From contig JAFGCH010000092.1 in NCBI GenBank assembly GCA_016932695.1, positions 1-58,320 on the forward strand: 58,320 bases of DNA, read 5' to 3'. The translations under genes were made by a program, and so were the position numbers. The notes under the pieces are model-generated. The model did no database searches and was not told where the DNA came from. It saw nothing but the letters and a program-made list of their open reading frames with translations. Position 1 is the first letter of the stretch, and each line of letters begins with the position of its first letter. Below are positions 1 to 8,160 of the stretch, piece after piece. The DNA is from Acidimicrobiia bacterium (lineage in GTDB: Bacteria; Actinomycetota; Acidimicrobiia; Spongiisociales; UBA11373).

Positions 1-2992
1 ACGGCGACCCCGGAGAGGCGTCGAAGGAGATCGTCCCCGAGATCAGGCCGCTGCCCGGGTCGATCCCCAAGCCGGGCGGCAAACCCGTCGCCGACCACAA
101 CAGCACATCCCCATCCGGATCCGAAGCTGGCGAGGCCAGTGAGATCACGTCGCCTTCGGCATCGGTGCGGTTCCCCAGGTCGCCGTCGAAGACCGGGGCG
201 CGGTTGGTGTCGCTCACCGCCCAGGTGAAGGTGTCGGTGTCGAACAGGCCGCCGGGGTCCTCCACCCGCACCTCCACCGCATACGGCGACCCCGGAGAAG
301 CCTCGTAAGAGATCGTCCCCGAGATCAGACCGGTGGCCGGATCGATGGCCAGGCCCGGTGGGAGGCCTGTGGCCGACCAGGCAAGAACGCCGCCGTCGGG
401 ATCGGAGGCCGGAGCGGCCAGGGAGATCACCGCTCCTTCGGGATCGGAACGATCGCCCAGGTCGAAGTCGAAGACGGGAGGCCGCTGGTAGACGATCTCA
501 ATAGCCTGGTAGTCCCCGCCGTTGTCGACCGTAACGGCGAAACCCGGCTTGCCGGTGGCTTTGTCGATCAGGAAGAGCCGGCCTCCGGTCCCCGGGGAAC
601 CCATGCTCCACAGGTTCCCGGAGACATCGAAAGCGAGGCCGCGAGGGTTCAGTTGGTCGAGTTTGCCGTCGCGCAGGTCGAGGTAGCCGGTGGTGAGGTT
701 CAGGATCCCCACCCGTTCCGGGCCATCCGCGGGGTGGTCTGCTCCCAGGGCCCACAGCAGGCCGGTGGTGGGATCGAAGGCGATGTCGTAGGTCTCCTTC
801 TTCTTGTCGTGCGAGGGATCGATGACCAGGTAGTCGGCGCCGCCGAAAGCTCCGGCGACCCGCAACCCGGTCGTCGGGTCGACCCGGAACAGGACGTCTC
901 GATCACCTACGACGTTGTGCACCCCGAAGAGGGCCCCGGTCGCCGGTTCGAAAGCGATGCCGTGCACTGCGCCGAAGGTGATGGCGCCGGCCGGGCCCGA
1001 GCCGGAGCCGAAGGTGCCCCCCAGCGGCGTGAAGACCCCGGTGGCCATCGAGACCAGGCCCAGGCGGTTCCCGTCGGAGCCGTACAACAACCCGTTGGCC
1101 GGGCTCTGGTCGAGGCCGAAGAGACTGAAGGTGCCGGTGCCAGTGCCGACGTTGACTTCGTTGGTGGCCGGATTGGTGTCGCCTCGGTCGGCGACAGTGA
1201 GCAGGTCATCCCCCCCGGCGGCACCCCCCGTCCCGGCCACCAGGTAGGTGTTGCCCCCGCCCGGCGCCCCCGCCCCGGTCACGGTCCAGGTGAAAGACGT
1301 GGTGTCGAAGAGCCCCCCGGGATCCTCCGCGCGAATCCCCACGGCATAGGGCGACCCCAGCACGGCGGTGGGCAGGATGGTGCCCGAGATCACCCCGGTG
1401 GCCGGGTCGATATCCAGCCCCGGAGGCAGGTTGGTGGCCGACCAGGCGAGCGCCTCGCCGTCGGGGTCGCTGCCGGCTACGGGAAGAGAGATCACCGTGC
1501 CCTCACCGTCGGTGCGGTCCCCCGGATTGGCCACCGTCGGCGGCCGATTGGTGTTGGTGATCGTCCAGGTGAACGAGTCGGTGGCAAACAGGCCGCCCGG
1601 GTCCTCGACCCGCAGCACCACCGCGTACGGCGATCCGGCGGCCGCTTCATAGGAGATCGTGCCCGATATGTCCCCCGTAGCCGGGTCGACGGCGAGGCCG
1701 GCAGGCAAGCCGGTGGCCGAATAGGCCAGCGGATCTCCGTCTATGTCCGTAGCGGGGGCCGCCAATGAGACCGGGTCGCCCTCGGTGCTGCTCTGGTCAC
1801 CCAGATCCTGCTCGAAAGCCGGTGGATGCCCCCTGAAGTACACCACGAACCAGCCGACGTCCGCCGGATCAAAGGTCGCCCCCCGGCGCAGACGTAGGGT
1901 GCTGCCGTTCACCAGCTGCGTCGTGAAGAAGGACAGGCCGGGCACGTCGTCGCTGTTGTATGGGGTGCTGCCCCCGGTGGTCTGGTAGCCCGCGGCCCCG
2001 ATGGCCCGAGAGGGATCCACGGCAGCGATGGCGACGTCGCGCTGCGATTCCCCCGAGTTAAAGCGCTCCGAGCCGTGGCGCACCTCGGTGCCGTCCTGGA
2101 ACTCCACCAAAGACCAAGCGATCTGCACCGAACCGCTGGTGATATGGCGATCGAACACCAGCGACGTGCCAGAGGTGACCCGCCCGCGCACCATGCGCTC
2201 GCCCATGGCGGGATTCGTCGACGTCACCGCCCGATAGCTACTGATCAGCCAGGCGCGCCCGGGATCCACCGCGGCAATCGACACGGTGGCCGTCGACTGA
2301 CCCTCCCCCAGGCTCGCCGTGCCGTGCTGCACACTGGCCTCGTCGTACTGGATCACCTGCCAGGCGATGGTGGGGACTTCGTCCACCACGGCTGGAGCCA
2401 GTTCCAAGCTCGTCGAGGAGGTCAGGCGGGCCCTAACGAAGTCGTTGTCGGCCCAGTGGTCGCCGTCGCCGCGCGAGGTCGTGAGGACGAAACTGCGGGC
2501 CCGGTCGACCGCGCTTATCGGCACGGTGGTAGGCGTCGCGGAAACAGCGACGGTGCCCCGCTGTACCTGTACGCCGCTGACAAACTCGACCACTTGCCAG
2601 CGGATACCGACAGAACCTCCACCTGTGGCCCGCCGGAAACGGAGGGTGGTCGCATCCACCAGTTCGCTCGACACCGCCCCGTCGCCCGGCCGGCCGAGGT
2701 TCTCCTCGAGGCCGGTGATGAGAAGGGTCTTCGCCGGGTCGACCGCGGTGATGGGGACGGTGACCACCGTCGTTCCGGATCCCAGCGTGGCGGTACCCGT
2801 CTGCATCCTCCTGAAGACCACAGGATCCAGAGCCCGGCCCTCTTGAGCAAGGAAAGGCACCACGGTGATGGCGGACAGGAGGAAGGAAACGGCCACCAGC
2901 CCCAGGCGCCTCAGCGCCCGGGCCGCCGCCCTCCGCCGTGCCTGCAAGGCGCGCACGAAAGGAGGCGGGCGACGATGACCACGCATCCGCAT
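1..2992 (-). CDS. Large secreted cadherin-like/putative-Ig repeat protein, C-terminus off the left edge
   Basis: The reverse frame is open for 997 codons from ATG at 2992 (second in-frame ATG at 2986) to the window edge, so the 3' end is missing. The N-terminus is a basic stretch followed by a hydrophobic segment (residues about 30-50), which looks like a signal peptide. Next come four divergent repeats of about 100 residues sharing a V-x-I-x-AVDP/R core. After them are He_PIG/cadherin-like repeats of about 94 residues (key words SATGLP-GL-IDPATG-ISGTI and VEDPGGLF-T). Two lie before and two after a propeller-like insert with FDPTTG motifs (about 1260-490 in window coordinates). The last two copies repeat at DNA level with a 282-bp period. 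Such proteins act at the cell surface in adhesion or matrix binding; the ligand is unknown. It sits 66 bases downstream of a sensor kinase on the same strand. Confidence 0.85.
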   Translation of the reverse strand, partial: MRMRGHRRPPPFVRALQARRRAAARALRRLGLVAVSFLLSAITVVPFLAQEGRALDPVVFRRMQTGTATLGSGTTVVTVPITAVDPAKTLLITGLEENLGRPGDGAVSSELVDATTLRFRRATGGGSVGIRWQVVEFVSGVQVQRGTVAVSATPTTVPISAVDRARSFVLTTSRGDGDHWADNDFVRARLTSSTSLELAPAVVDEVPTIAWQVIQYDEASVQHGTASLGEGQSTATVSIAAVDPGRAWLISSYRAVTSTNPAMGERMVRGRVTSGTSLVFDRHITSGSVQIAWSLVEFQDGTEVRHGSERFNSGESQRDVAIAAVDPSRAIGAAGYQTTGGSTPYNSDDVPGLSFFTTQLVNGSTLRLRRGATFDPADVGWFVVYFRGHPPAFEQDLGDQSSTEGDPVSLAAPATDIDGDPLAYSATGLPAGLAVDPATGDISGTISYEAAAGSPYAVVLRVEDPGGLFATDSFTWTITNTNRPPTVANPGDRTDGEGTVISLPVAGSDPDGEALAWSATNLPPGLDIDPATGVISGTILPTAVLGSPYAVGIRAEDPGGLFDTTSFTWTVTGAGAPGGGNTYLVAGTGGAAGGDDLLTVADRGDTNPATNEVNVGTGTGTFSLFGLDQSPANGLLYGSDGNRLGLVSMATGVFTPLGGTFGSGSGPAGAITFGAVHGIAFEPATGALFGVHNVVGDRDVLFRVDPTTGLRVAGAFGGADYLVIDPSHDKKKETYDIAFDPTTGLLWALGADHPADGPERVGILNLTTGYLDLRDGKLDQLNPRGLAFDVSGNLWSMGSPGTGGRLFLIDKATGKPGFAVTVDNGGDYQAIEIVYQRPPVFDFDLGDRSDPEGAVISLAAPASDPDGGVLAWSATGLPPGLAIDPATGLISGTISYEASPGSPYAVEVRVEDPGGLFDTDTFTWAVSDTNRAPVFDGDLGNRTDAEGDVISLASPASDPDGDVLLWSATGLPPGLGIDPGSGLISGTISFDASPGSP

Positions 2993-3050
2993 GAGGTCTG
3001 TATCGGCAGGCCCGGGCCGTCGCGAAGGGGTGATTCGGCGGCGCACGAGG

Positions 3051-3060
3051 TGACTAGTCA
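3051..3060. promoter_or_regulatory. Perfect 10-bp palindrome between sensor kinase and repeat-protein gene
   Basis: TGACTAGTCA is a perfect palindrome overlapping the kinase stop codon and lying about 60 bases upstream of the repeat-protein start. The 10-mer GGTGACTAGT at 3049-3058 recurs exactly in the inverted repeat before the diguanylate cyclase gene (8833-8842). A shared regulator site is possible but two occurrences are weak evidence. Confidence 0.25.
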
Positions 3061-4563
3061 ATTGCGGCGGACGTGCGCCCGCAACGCGGTGGCAGCGCGA
3101 TGGGCATCGGCCCCGGCGCCGCCCGCCGCCGGTGAGGCAACGGAGGCCTGCGCCGCAGCCCGGGGGAACGCCTCCCGGTAGCGCGGGACCTCGGGGGCGG
3201 CCGCCAGTGGGACCCGCACCACGAAGCAGGTCCAGCCGCGGCGGCGCTCGTACCACACCGCTCCGCCCATGCCCTCGGCGAGGGCACGGACGATGGAGAG
3301 CCCCAAGCCCACACTCCCCAGCACCAGGGGCATGTCGCCCTGGTGGAGGAAGCGCTGGAACAGGCGCGCCTCCAGTTCGGGCGGGATCCCCTCGCCGTCG
3401 TCCTCGACCCGCAGCTCGTACCAGCCGTCGACCTCCGCGCCCAGCAGGCGAATGTGAGACCCGCCGTACTTGCCGGCATTGGACAGCAGGTTGCGCACCA
3501 CCTGGCGCAGGCGAAGGCGGTCGGTGCGCACCACAGCATCGCCGCACCCGACCTCCACGGTGATACCCGCCCGGCGCAGCGGCTCCACCACCTCATCGAC
3601 CACTTCGACCACCACCGGCAGGTTCTCGAACTGGTAGTGGAGGGCGCCGGCGTCGAGGCGCGCCGTGGTGAGCAGATCGTCAACCATCCGGTTCAAGTCG
3701 TGGGCCTCGCTGATGATGAGGCCGAGCATCTCGAGGGCGGCCGGCGACTGCCGCACCGCCTCATCCTCCTCCAGCAGGTGAGCCATGCCGAAGATGGAGG
3801 TGAGCGGGGTGCGCAGCTCGTGGGAGGCGTTCGCCACGAACACGTCGCGCGCCTTGCCCAACTCCTGCTCGGTCTCCAGACGCACCTCCAACTCCTTCTG
3901 GCGATGCTGGCGGCGGGTCAGTTCCCGGTAGACGATGACGGCCGACAGAGGAACCACGAAGGCGACCAGGAACCGGGCGATGTCGCCCACCCGACCCATG
4001 GTGTCATCGGCCGCAGCCACCTGGGAGGCCTGGTAGTCGCGCTCCACCACCACCGCGTCGGTGAGTAGGCGGAAGTCGTCGTCGAAAGGCTCCCCCAGGG
4101 CGGCGCGTAGGCCGGCGGCGTCACCCGCCTCCGCCAGGCGCAAGATCTCCCCCACCGCGGCGGAGAAGGCGGCGGCAGCGCTCTCGATGCTGACGGCGGC
4201 AGCGGCGTTGTGAGCGTCGAGATCGGCCACGGCGGCGGCCAGGTCGTCGAGAGCGAAGCGGGTGTCGCGCCTGGCGACCTCCACCGAAGCCACCGCGTCG
4301 AAGTCGATCTCCTGCTGCAGCACCACGAGATGGGCGGCCATGCCCGCTTGGGCCCGGGCCACGGTGGCGGCGCGCAGGGCCTCATCGGCGGCATGCAGCG
4401 CCTTGGCGTGCTGGGCCACCCCTTTGGAACCGAAGGCGATGGAGAACACCAGGGCGAACACCAGCGCCAGGCCCACCCCCACCACCAGGGCGATGGCGGT
4501 GAACTTGCTGCCGCGCACCGGCTTGCCGGGCACCCGACCCGAACGCGGGACGACCTTTGCCAT
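3058..4563 (-). CDS. Membrane sensor histidine kinase (orphan)
   Basis: The 501-residue protein has a membrane segment at about residues 21-44, an Ala-rich helical extracytoplasmic region of about 150 residues, and a second membrane segment at about 197-212. A HisKA domain follows with the phospho-acceptor His248 in NASHELRTPLTS. The HATPase domain shows an N-box around Asn362 (RNLLSNAGKY), G1 (EDDGEGIP), F-box (LFQRFL) and G2 (GSVGLGLSIV). All catalytic boxes are present, so it should be an active autokinase. No response regulator is adjacent, so its partner is elsewhere. The Ala/Pro-rich tail after the kinase domain looks unstructured. It may control the surface repeat protein gene just downstream, but that is inference from position only. 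Confidence 0.93.
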   Translation of the reverse strand: MAKVVPRSGRVPGKPVRGSKFTAIALVVGVGLALVFALVFSIAFGSKGVAQHAKALHAADEALRAATVARAQAGMAAHLVVLQQEIDFDAVASVEVARRDTRFALDDLAAAVADLDAHNAAAAVSIESAAAAFSAAVGEILRLAEAGDAAGLRAALGEPFDDDFRLLTDAVVVERDYQASQVAAADDTMGRVGDIARFLVAFVVPLSAVIVYRELTRRQHRQKELEVRLETEQELGKARDVFVANASHELRTPLTSIFGMAHLLEEDEAVRQSPAALEMLGLIISEAHDLNRMVDDLLTTARLDAGALHYQFENLPVVVEVVDEVVEPLRRAGITVEVGCGDAVVRTDRLRLRQVVRNLLSNAGKYGGSHIRLLGAEVDGWYELRVEDDGEGIPPELEARLFQRFLHQGDMPLVLGSVGLGLSIVRALAEGMGGAVWYERRRGWTCFVVRVPLAAAPEVPRYREAFPRAAAQASVASPAAGGAGADAHRAATALRAHVRRN

Positions 4564-4609
4564 CCCCCCCGTATCGGCCGCTGCCTAGGCCGGATTGACC
4601 GATCCCTGG

Positions 4610-5755
4610 CTAGCCCCCGACGCTGGCCGCCGGGAAGCGCAGCAATGCACCCGCTTCGAAGCGGGACAGCGGCGTGGCGGCCAGCACGTAGCGCACCGCG
4701 CCGCCCTCCGCCCGGGCCGCCTCGGCCACCGCGTCGAACAGGTCGGCCACCCGCCGGGTTGCCGCCCCGCAGGCCGGGCACGCAGCCACCGGCCGGGCCA
4801 GCCAGCCGCAGGCCGGGCAGGCAACGCCCGGCACGGTCTCCCCGGCATCGAGCAGCAGCATGTCGATGGCGTGCTGGTTGGCGGCGTCGAGCACCCGGTC
4901 GAGCCCGACCACCCCTCGGCTGCCGGCCCCGGCGGCATCCATGAGGTCGGAAACCAGCCGGGCGTCGGCCTGAGCCTCATGCTCCTCGGCCAGGGCCTCA
5001 CAGCGCTCGCGAATCTCCGGCGGGGTCGCCGTGCGCGGGTCCACCACGAAGGTACCCGCCATCACGGCGGCCAGATCGGGCGAAAGCTCGGCGATCAGGC
5101 CGTCGACGTTGGCCTGGTTGCCCCCGACGGCGAGGAGATCGAACTCCTTGGAACGCCACAGCTCGGCAAGACGTCCGGCCACCGCCCGGAAGTGGCGACG
5201 CGCCACCTCCTCCGCCCTGCCCCGGGCCCCATGCTCGGCATACCCGGCGAACCCGCCGTAGTTGTCCTTGCGCACCTCCTCCTCGGCCATCTGTTCCCAC
5301 GACTCCAACTCGCCCATGTGAAAGCGGTAGATGGAGGCCAACCGCCTATCGATAACCACCGCGCAGTAGCGGTGGAAGTGAGCCAGCATCGCCTCCAACG
5401 GCCCGAGGTAGGGGGTCGAATCGATGACGGCCCGGTCCCGCACCTGAGCCGGCAGGCCCACGTGCTCCGCCAGACCGGCAGCGGAGCACACAAACAGGGC
5501 GGCACCCCGCCCCAGGTCGGCCGCCACCCGGTCGGCCATGGCCACCGCCCGGTCCAGGTCCTGCCGGAGGCCCCGGGCTTCCTCCTCACCCCAATTCCCC
5601 ACCTCCTCCCGAAGGGAGTGGGCCAGCCCCTTGAGGCGCGTGGCGATGGCACGCAACTCGTTCAGGTCGGGGCCCAGGCCCAGGTAGAGGGAGACGACGG
5701 GGTGGCCTGCTGGGTCGACGCCGCGCAGGCGTTCGACGAGGCTTCGGTCGAGCAA
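4610..5755 (-). CDS. Bacterial eRF1-family (baeRF/Vms1-like) protein with C-terminal zinc ribbon
   Basis: The core of about 380 residues resembles bacterial homologues of archaeal/eukaryotic release factor 1. A middle region carries VVIDRRLASIYRF, and the eRF1 domain-3-like region carries LLAVGGNQANVDGL and VAGTFVVDPRTATP-like blocks. The C-terminal part has a zinc ribbon, CPACGWL and CPACG. Related proteins in bacteria are suspected to act on ribosomes or peptidyl-tRNA, but the function is not established. The open frame reaches 5944, but the first 60 codons are Arg/Pro/Gly-rich and run into the alanine dehydrogenase start. I therefore prefer TTG at 5755, which has GGGAGG four bases upstream. 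The start is uncertain; the family call is reasonably firm. Confidence 0.72.
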   Translation of the reverse strand: MLDRSLVERLRGVDPAGHPVVSLYLGLGPDLNELRAIATRLKGLAHSLREEVGNWGEEEARGLRQDLDRAVAMADRVAADLGRGAALFVCSAAGLAEHVGLPAQVRDRAVIDSTPYLGPLEAMLAHFHRYCAVVIDRRLASIYRFHMGELESWEQMAEEEVRKDNYGGFAGYAEHGARGRAEEVARRHFRAVAGRLAELWRSKEFDLLAVGGNQANVDGLIAELSPDLAAVMAGTFVVDPRTATPPEIRERCEALAEEHEAQADARLVSDLMDAAGAGSRGVVGLDRVLDAANQHAIDMLLLDAGETVPGVACPACGWLARPVAACPACGAATRRVADLFDAVAEAARAEGGAVRYVLAATPLSRFEAGALLRFPAASVGG

Positions 5756-5900
5756 CGCACCTCCCGCGCTCGGTACTCCCGAGACTACGCCGCGCCGACG
5801 CGCACTTCCAGGGCGGCGGTCCCCTCGGGTCCCGGCCGGGGGGACCGATGGCCCCTGGCGGGAGGGGGCGGCGGGTGCCAGGCTGTGCCGGACACGTCGC

Positions 5901-5906
5901 AGGAGG
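5901..5906 (+). promoter_or_regulatory. Ribosome binding site that decides the ald start
   Basis: AGGAGG lies nine bases before GTG 5916 but touches the alternative TTG 5907. This supports initiation at 5916. Confidence 0.7.
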
Positions 5907-5915
5907 TTGGTTGCC

Positions 5916-7028
5916 GTGATCGTGGGTGTCCCTGCCGAGATCAAGCCGGATGAGTATCGGGTGTCGATGACCCCGGCCGGTGTGCGTGAGTTGGTCGCTC
6001 ACGGCCATCGGGTGGTGGTGCAGAAAGATGCCGGCCGCGGCTCGTCTTTCGACGACGCCGCTTACGTGGCGGTAGGTGCCGAGATCCTGCCCAACGCCGC
6101 CGACGTGTTCGCCGCCGCCGACTTGATCGTGAAGGTGAAGGAGCCCCAGCCGGCGGAGATCGCCATGCTGGAGCCGCGCCACGTGCTGTTCACCTACCTG
6201 CACCTGGCCGCCTACCCGGAGGAGGCCCGGGGCTTGGCCGGCTCCGGGGCCACCGCCATTGCTTACGAAACGGTGGCTTCGGCCAACGGGTCACTGCCGC
6301 TGCTGGCCCCGATGAGCGAGATCGCCGGACGCATGGCCGTCCAGGCCGGGGCGCATCACCTGGAGCGCACCCACGGCGGGCGCGGGGTGCTGTTGGGCGG
6401 CGTGCCCGGGGTGGCGCCGGCTCGGGTGACGGTCCTCGGCGCCGGCACCTCGGGTTCCAACGCGGCCAAGATCGCCGCCGGCATGGGCGCCGAGGTGATC
6501 GTCATGGACATCAACGTGGACCGACTGCGTCATCTGGACGACCTGTCGTGGGGCCGCCTGATCACCGTGCACTCGTCTCGTCACAGCGTGGGGGAGTACG
6601 TCGCCTCCTCCGACCTGGTCGTGGGGGCGGTCCTGGTCGCCGGGGCCCGCGCCCCGGTCCTGGTCACCGAGGAGCAGGTCGCCTCGATGCGGCCGGGCAG
6701 CGTGATCGTGGACATCGCCATCGACCAGGGCGGCTGCATCGCCACCGCCCGGGAGACCACCCACCACGACCCGGTCTACAGCATCCACGGCGTGCTGCAC
6801 TACTGCGTGGGCAACATCCCCGGAGCGGTGCCCAACACCTCCACCTGGGCCCTCTCCAACGCCACCCTGCCCTACGCCGTGGCCCTGGCCGACGGGCTGC
6901 CGGCCGCGGTGACCGCCCACCCCGAACTGCTGGGCGGCATCAACATCGCCCGGGGCGAGGTGACCCACAAGGCCGTAGCCGACTCCCTCGGTATGGAGTA
7001 CACCGAACCGCTGCGCGTCATCTCCTAG
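5916..7028 (+). CDS. ald: Alanine dehydrogenase
   Basis: This 370-residue enzyme catalyses the reversible NAD-dependent deamination of L-alanine to pyruvate and ammonia. The N-terminus reads IVGVPAEIKPDEYRVSMTP, the family signature. Conserved features include the KVKEPQ lysine region, FTYLHLA with the catalytic histidine, the Rossmann loop GAGTSGSNAA, and VIVDIAIDQGG with the catalytic aspartate. The length matches the usual 370-372. GTG at 5916 is chosen because AGGAGG is nine bases upstream and the resulting N-terminus aligns with the family. It is divergent from the eRF1-like gene. In actinobacteria the enzyme links alanine and nitrogen metabolism and can help redox balance. Confidence 0.96.
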   Translation: MIVGVPAEIKPDEYRVSMTPAGVRELVAHGHRVVVQKDAGRGSSFDDAAYVAVGAEILPNAADVFAAADLIVKVKEPQPAEIAMLEPRHVLFTYLHLAAYPEEARGLAGSGATAIAYETVASANGSLPLLAPMSEIAGRMAVQAGAHHLERTHGGRGVLLGGVPGVAPARVTVLGAGTSGSNAAKIAAGMGAEVIVMDINVDRLRHLDDLSWGRLITVHSSRHSVGEYVASSDLVVGAVLVAGARAPVLVTEEQVASMRPGSVIVDIAIDQGGCIATARETTHHDPVYSIHGVLHYCVGNIPGAVPNTSTWALSNATLPYAVALADGLPAAVTAHPELLGGINIARGEVTHKAVADSLGMEYTEPLRVIS

Positions 7029-7047
7029 CCATCGTCCCGCGACCGCG

Positions 7048-7073
7048 CCGGGGCCGCCTGCACGGCGCCCCGG
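7048..7073. terminator. GC-rich stem-loop between convergent ald and DUF2017 genes
   Basis: CCGGGGC (7048-7054) pairs with GCCCCGG (7067-7073) across a 12-base loop in the short space between two convergent genes. No U-tract follows on either strand, so termination activity is only suggested. Confidence 0.3.
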
Positions 7074-7083
7074 TGCGCCGCGT

Positions 7084-7527
7084 CTAGGTAGGAAGCAAGG
7101 TGGCGCCCAGCTCCTCCTGCAGACAGCCGTAGAGGTGGAGCAGGGCCAGGCCCGGACCGGGGGAAGCCCGCTCCCATCCCGTCTCGGCCACGCCCAGGCG
7201 AGCGGCGAGCGCCAGGCGCGCCTCAGCCAGCACCCGCATCCAGGCGGCGGCATCCTCGGTTCCCAGGGTGCCCCGTTCCAGCGACGCGGCGAACCGACGG
7301 CGGTCGGCCTCGCGGTCGGCCCGCAGGCAGCCGGCGGTCAGCTCGCGAAAGCCCGCCTCGGCGACCTCGTCCTCTGGATGGGCGCAGAAGTGGGGGTAGC
7401 CGGGAGGTGAGCCGGCGGCCGCTGGTGGTGCCGCCGCCAGGACCGGCAAAGCCAGGCCGAGCAGTTCGGCCTCGGCTTCCGAGAGCTGTAGGTCGATCTC
7501 AGGGCCGCGTCGGCGGAAGGCGGACAT
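7084..7527 (-). CDS. DUF2017 family protein (ClpS-linked)
   Basis: The 147-residue protein starts MSAFRRRGPEIDLQLSEAE and is Ala/Leu/Glu-rich and helical, as expected for DUF2017. This family is almost always encoded directly after clpS in actinobacteria, and its molecular function is unknown. The ATG at 7527 overlaps the clpS stop by one base (TGATG), so the two are translationally coupled. The open frame continues upstream to 7926, but that part overlaps clpS in another frame and is not protein-like. The gene pairing suggests a role in N-degron substrate delivery to ClpAP/ClpCP or its control, which is an inference. Confidence 0.8.
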   Translation of the reverse strand: MSAFRRRGPEIDLQLSEAEAELLGLALPVLAAAPPAAAGSPPGYPHFCAHPEDEVAEAGFRELTAGCLRADREADRRRFAASLERGTLGTEDAAAWMRVLAEARLALAARLGVAETGWERASPGPGLALLHLYGCLQEELGATLLPT

Positions 7528-7817
7528 CAGGCCTGCTCCAGTGTGGCCCACAGCCCGTGATGGTGGAGGCGGTAGCAGTCGAGCTCCGCCTTCTCCAAGG
7601 GACCGGAAGCCACTACCGCCCGGCCTTCGTGGTGCACCCGGAGCATGAGGCGAGTGGCTTCGGCCGGCGGGTAGCCGAACAGCGAACGGAACACCCACAC
7701 CACGTAGGACATCAAGTTCACCGGGTCGTTCCACACCACCACTTGCCACGGGTGGATGCCCGAGGTCTCCTCCCCCGCCTCGGGGAGACGGGTGTGGCCG
7801 GGGCTCGGTGCGGCCAG
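7527..7817 (-). CDS. clpS: ATP-dependent Clp protease adaptor ClpS, probable CTG start
   Basis: ClpS binds the Clp ATPase and hands over proteins with destabilising N-terminal residues. The characteristic block HPWQVVVWNDPVNLMSYVV is present, followed by the LMLRVHHEGRAVV and ALE-like regions of the family. The first standard start codon is GTG at 7742, which would remove the conserved HPWQ residues. The only possible upstream initiator before an in-frame TGA is CTG at 7817, preceded by GGGGAGGG. That start gives 96 residues, the normal ClpS length. The downstream DUF2017 gene overlaps by one base. Family certain; start inferred. Confidence 0.88.
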   Translation of the reverse strand: MAAPSPGHTRLPEAGEETSGIHPWQVVVWNDPVNLMSYVVWVFRSLFGYPPAEATRLMLRVHHEGRAVVASGPLEKAELDCYRLHHHGLWATLEQA

Positions 7818-7838
7818 AGCGCCCTCCCCTCCCCGGGA

Positions 7839-8063
7839 TCAGCCGCCGGGCCGGAAGACGCGCGGCCGTGCTTCGAAGCGGCGAGCGTTCAGCCAATCCT
7901 CGAAGTCCCCCCGGGCCACCCGCCACTCACGGCCGAACTTGACCGCGGGCAGCTCTCCCGAGCGCAGCACCCGGGTCACCACGAAAGTGGAGACCCCCAT
8001 GTACTCGCAGATGTCGGCGACCGACAGCCATTCCTTGCCCAGGTCTACCGAGATGCGCTCCAC
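7839..8063 (-). CDS. Small excisionase/MerR-like helix-turn-helix DNA-binding protein
   Basis: About 74 residues (GTG 8063; TTG 8099 is the alternative) contain a single HTH_17 domain: EWLSVADICEYMGVS, then VTRVLRSGELPAVKFGREWRV and FEDWLNARR. This is the winged-helix fold of excisionase-type regulators. Actinobacteria use stand-alone members as regulators (for example the BldC family), not only in mobile elements. No integrase is present nearby. The gene precedes clpS on the same strand with a short gap. Confidence 0.8.
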   Translation of the reverse strand: MERISVDLGKEWLSVADICEYMGVSTFVVTRVLRSGELPAVKFGREWRVARGDFEDWLNARRFEARPRVFRPGG

Positions 8064-8145
8064 AGCCCCCAGCGTATGGGACCCGGCACCGGGTGGCAAG
8101 GGTGCCGTTGCCGCCCCGGCGGGGGCTCCCCTCCGCCGGCCCCCC

Positions 8146-8151
8146 TACACT
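8146..8151 (+). promoter_or_regulatory. Putative leaderless -10 box (TACACT)
   Basis: TACACT ends nine bases before ATG 8161 and no Shine-Dalgarno sequence is present. This matches leaderless actinobacterial promoters (TAnnnT). Confidence 0.45.
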
Positions 8152-8160
8152 CCGCACGCC

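Noticed and set aside
653-1768. 371-codon open frame on the plus strand
   Set aside because: It is antisense to the repeat-protein gene. Its Gly/Pro/Arg-rich translation has no domain pattern, while the opposite strand encodes clear repeats.
7839-8063. Excisionase-like gene as evidence of a mobile element
   Set aside because: No integrase, att-like direct repeats or phage genes are nearby, and actinobacteria use such stand-alone HTH proteins as ordinary regulators.
7756-8160. Upstream extension of the DUF3105-like gene
   Set aside because: It runs antisense through clpS and the HTH gene and lacks protein-like composition; ATG 8161 follows a good promoter.
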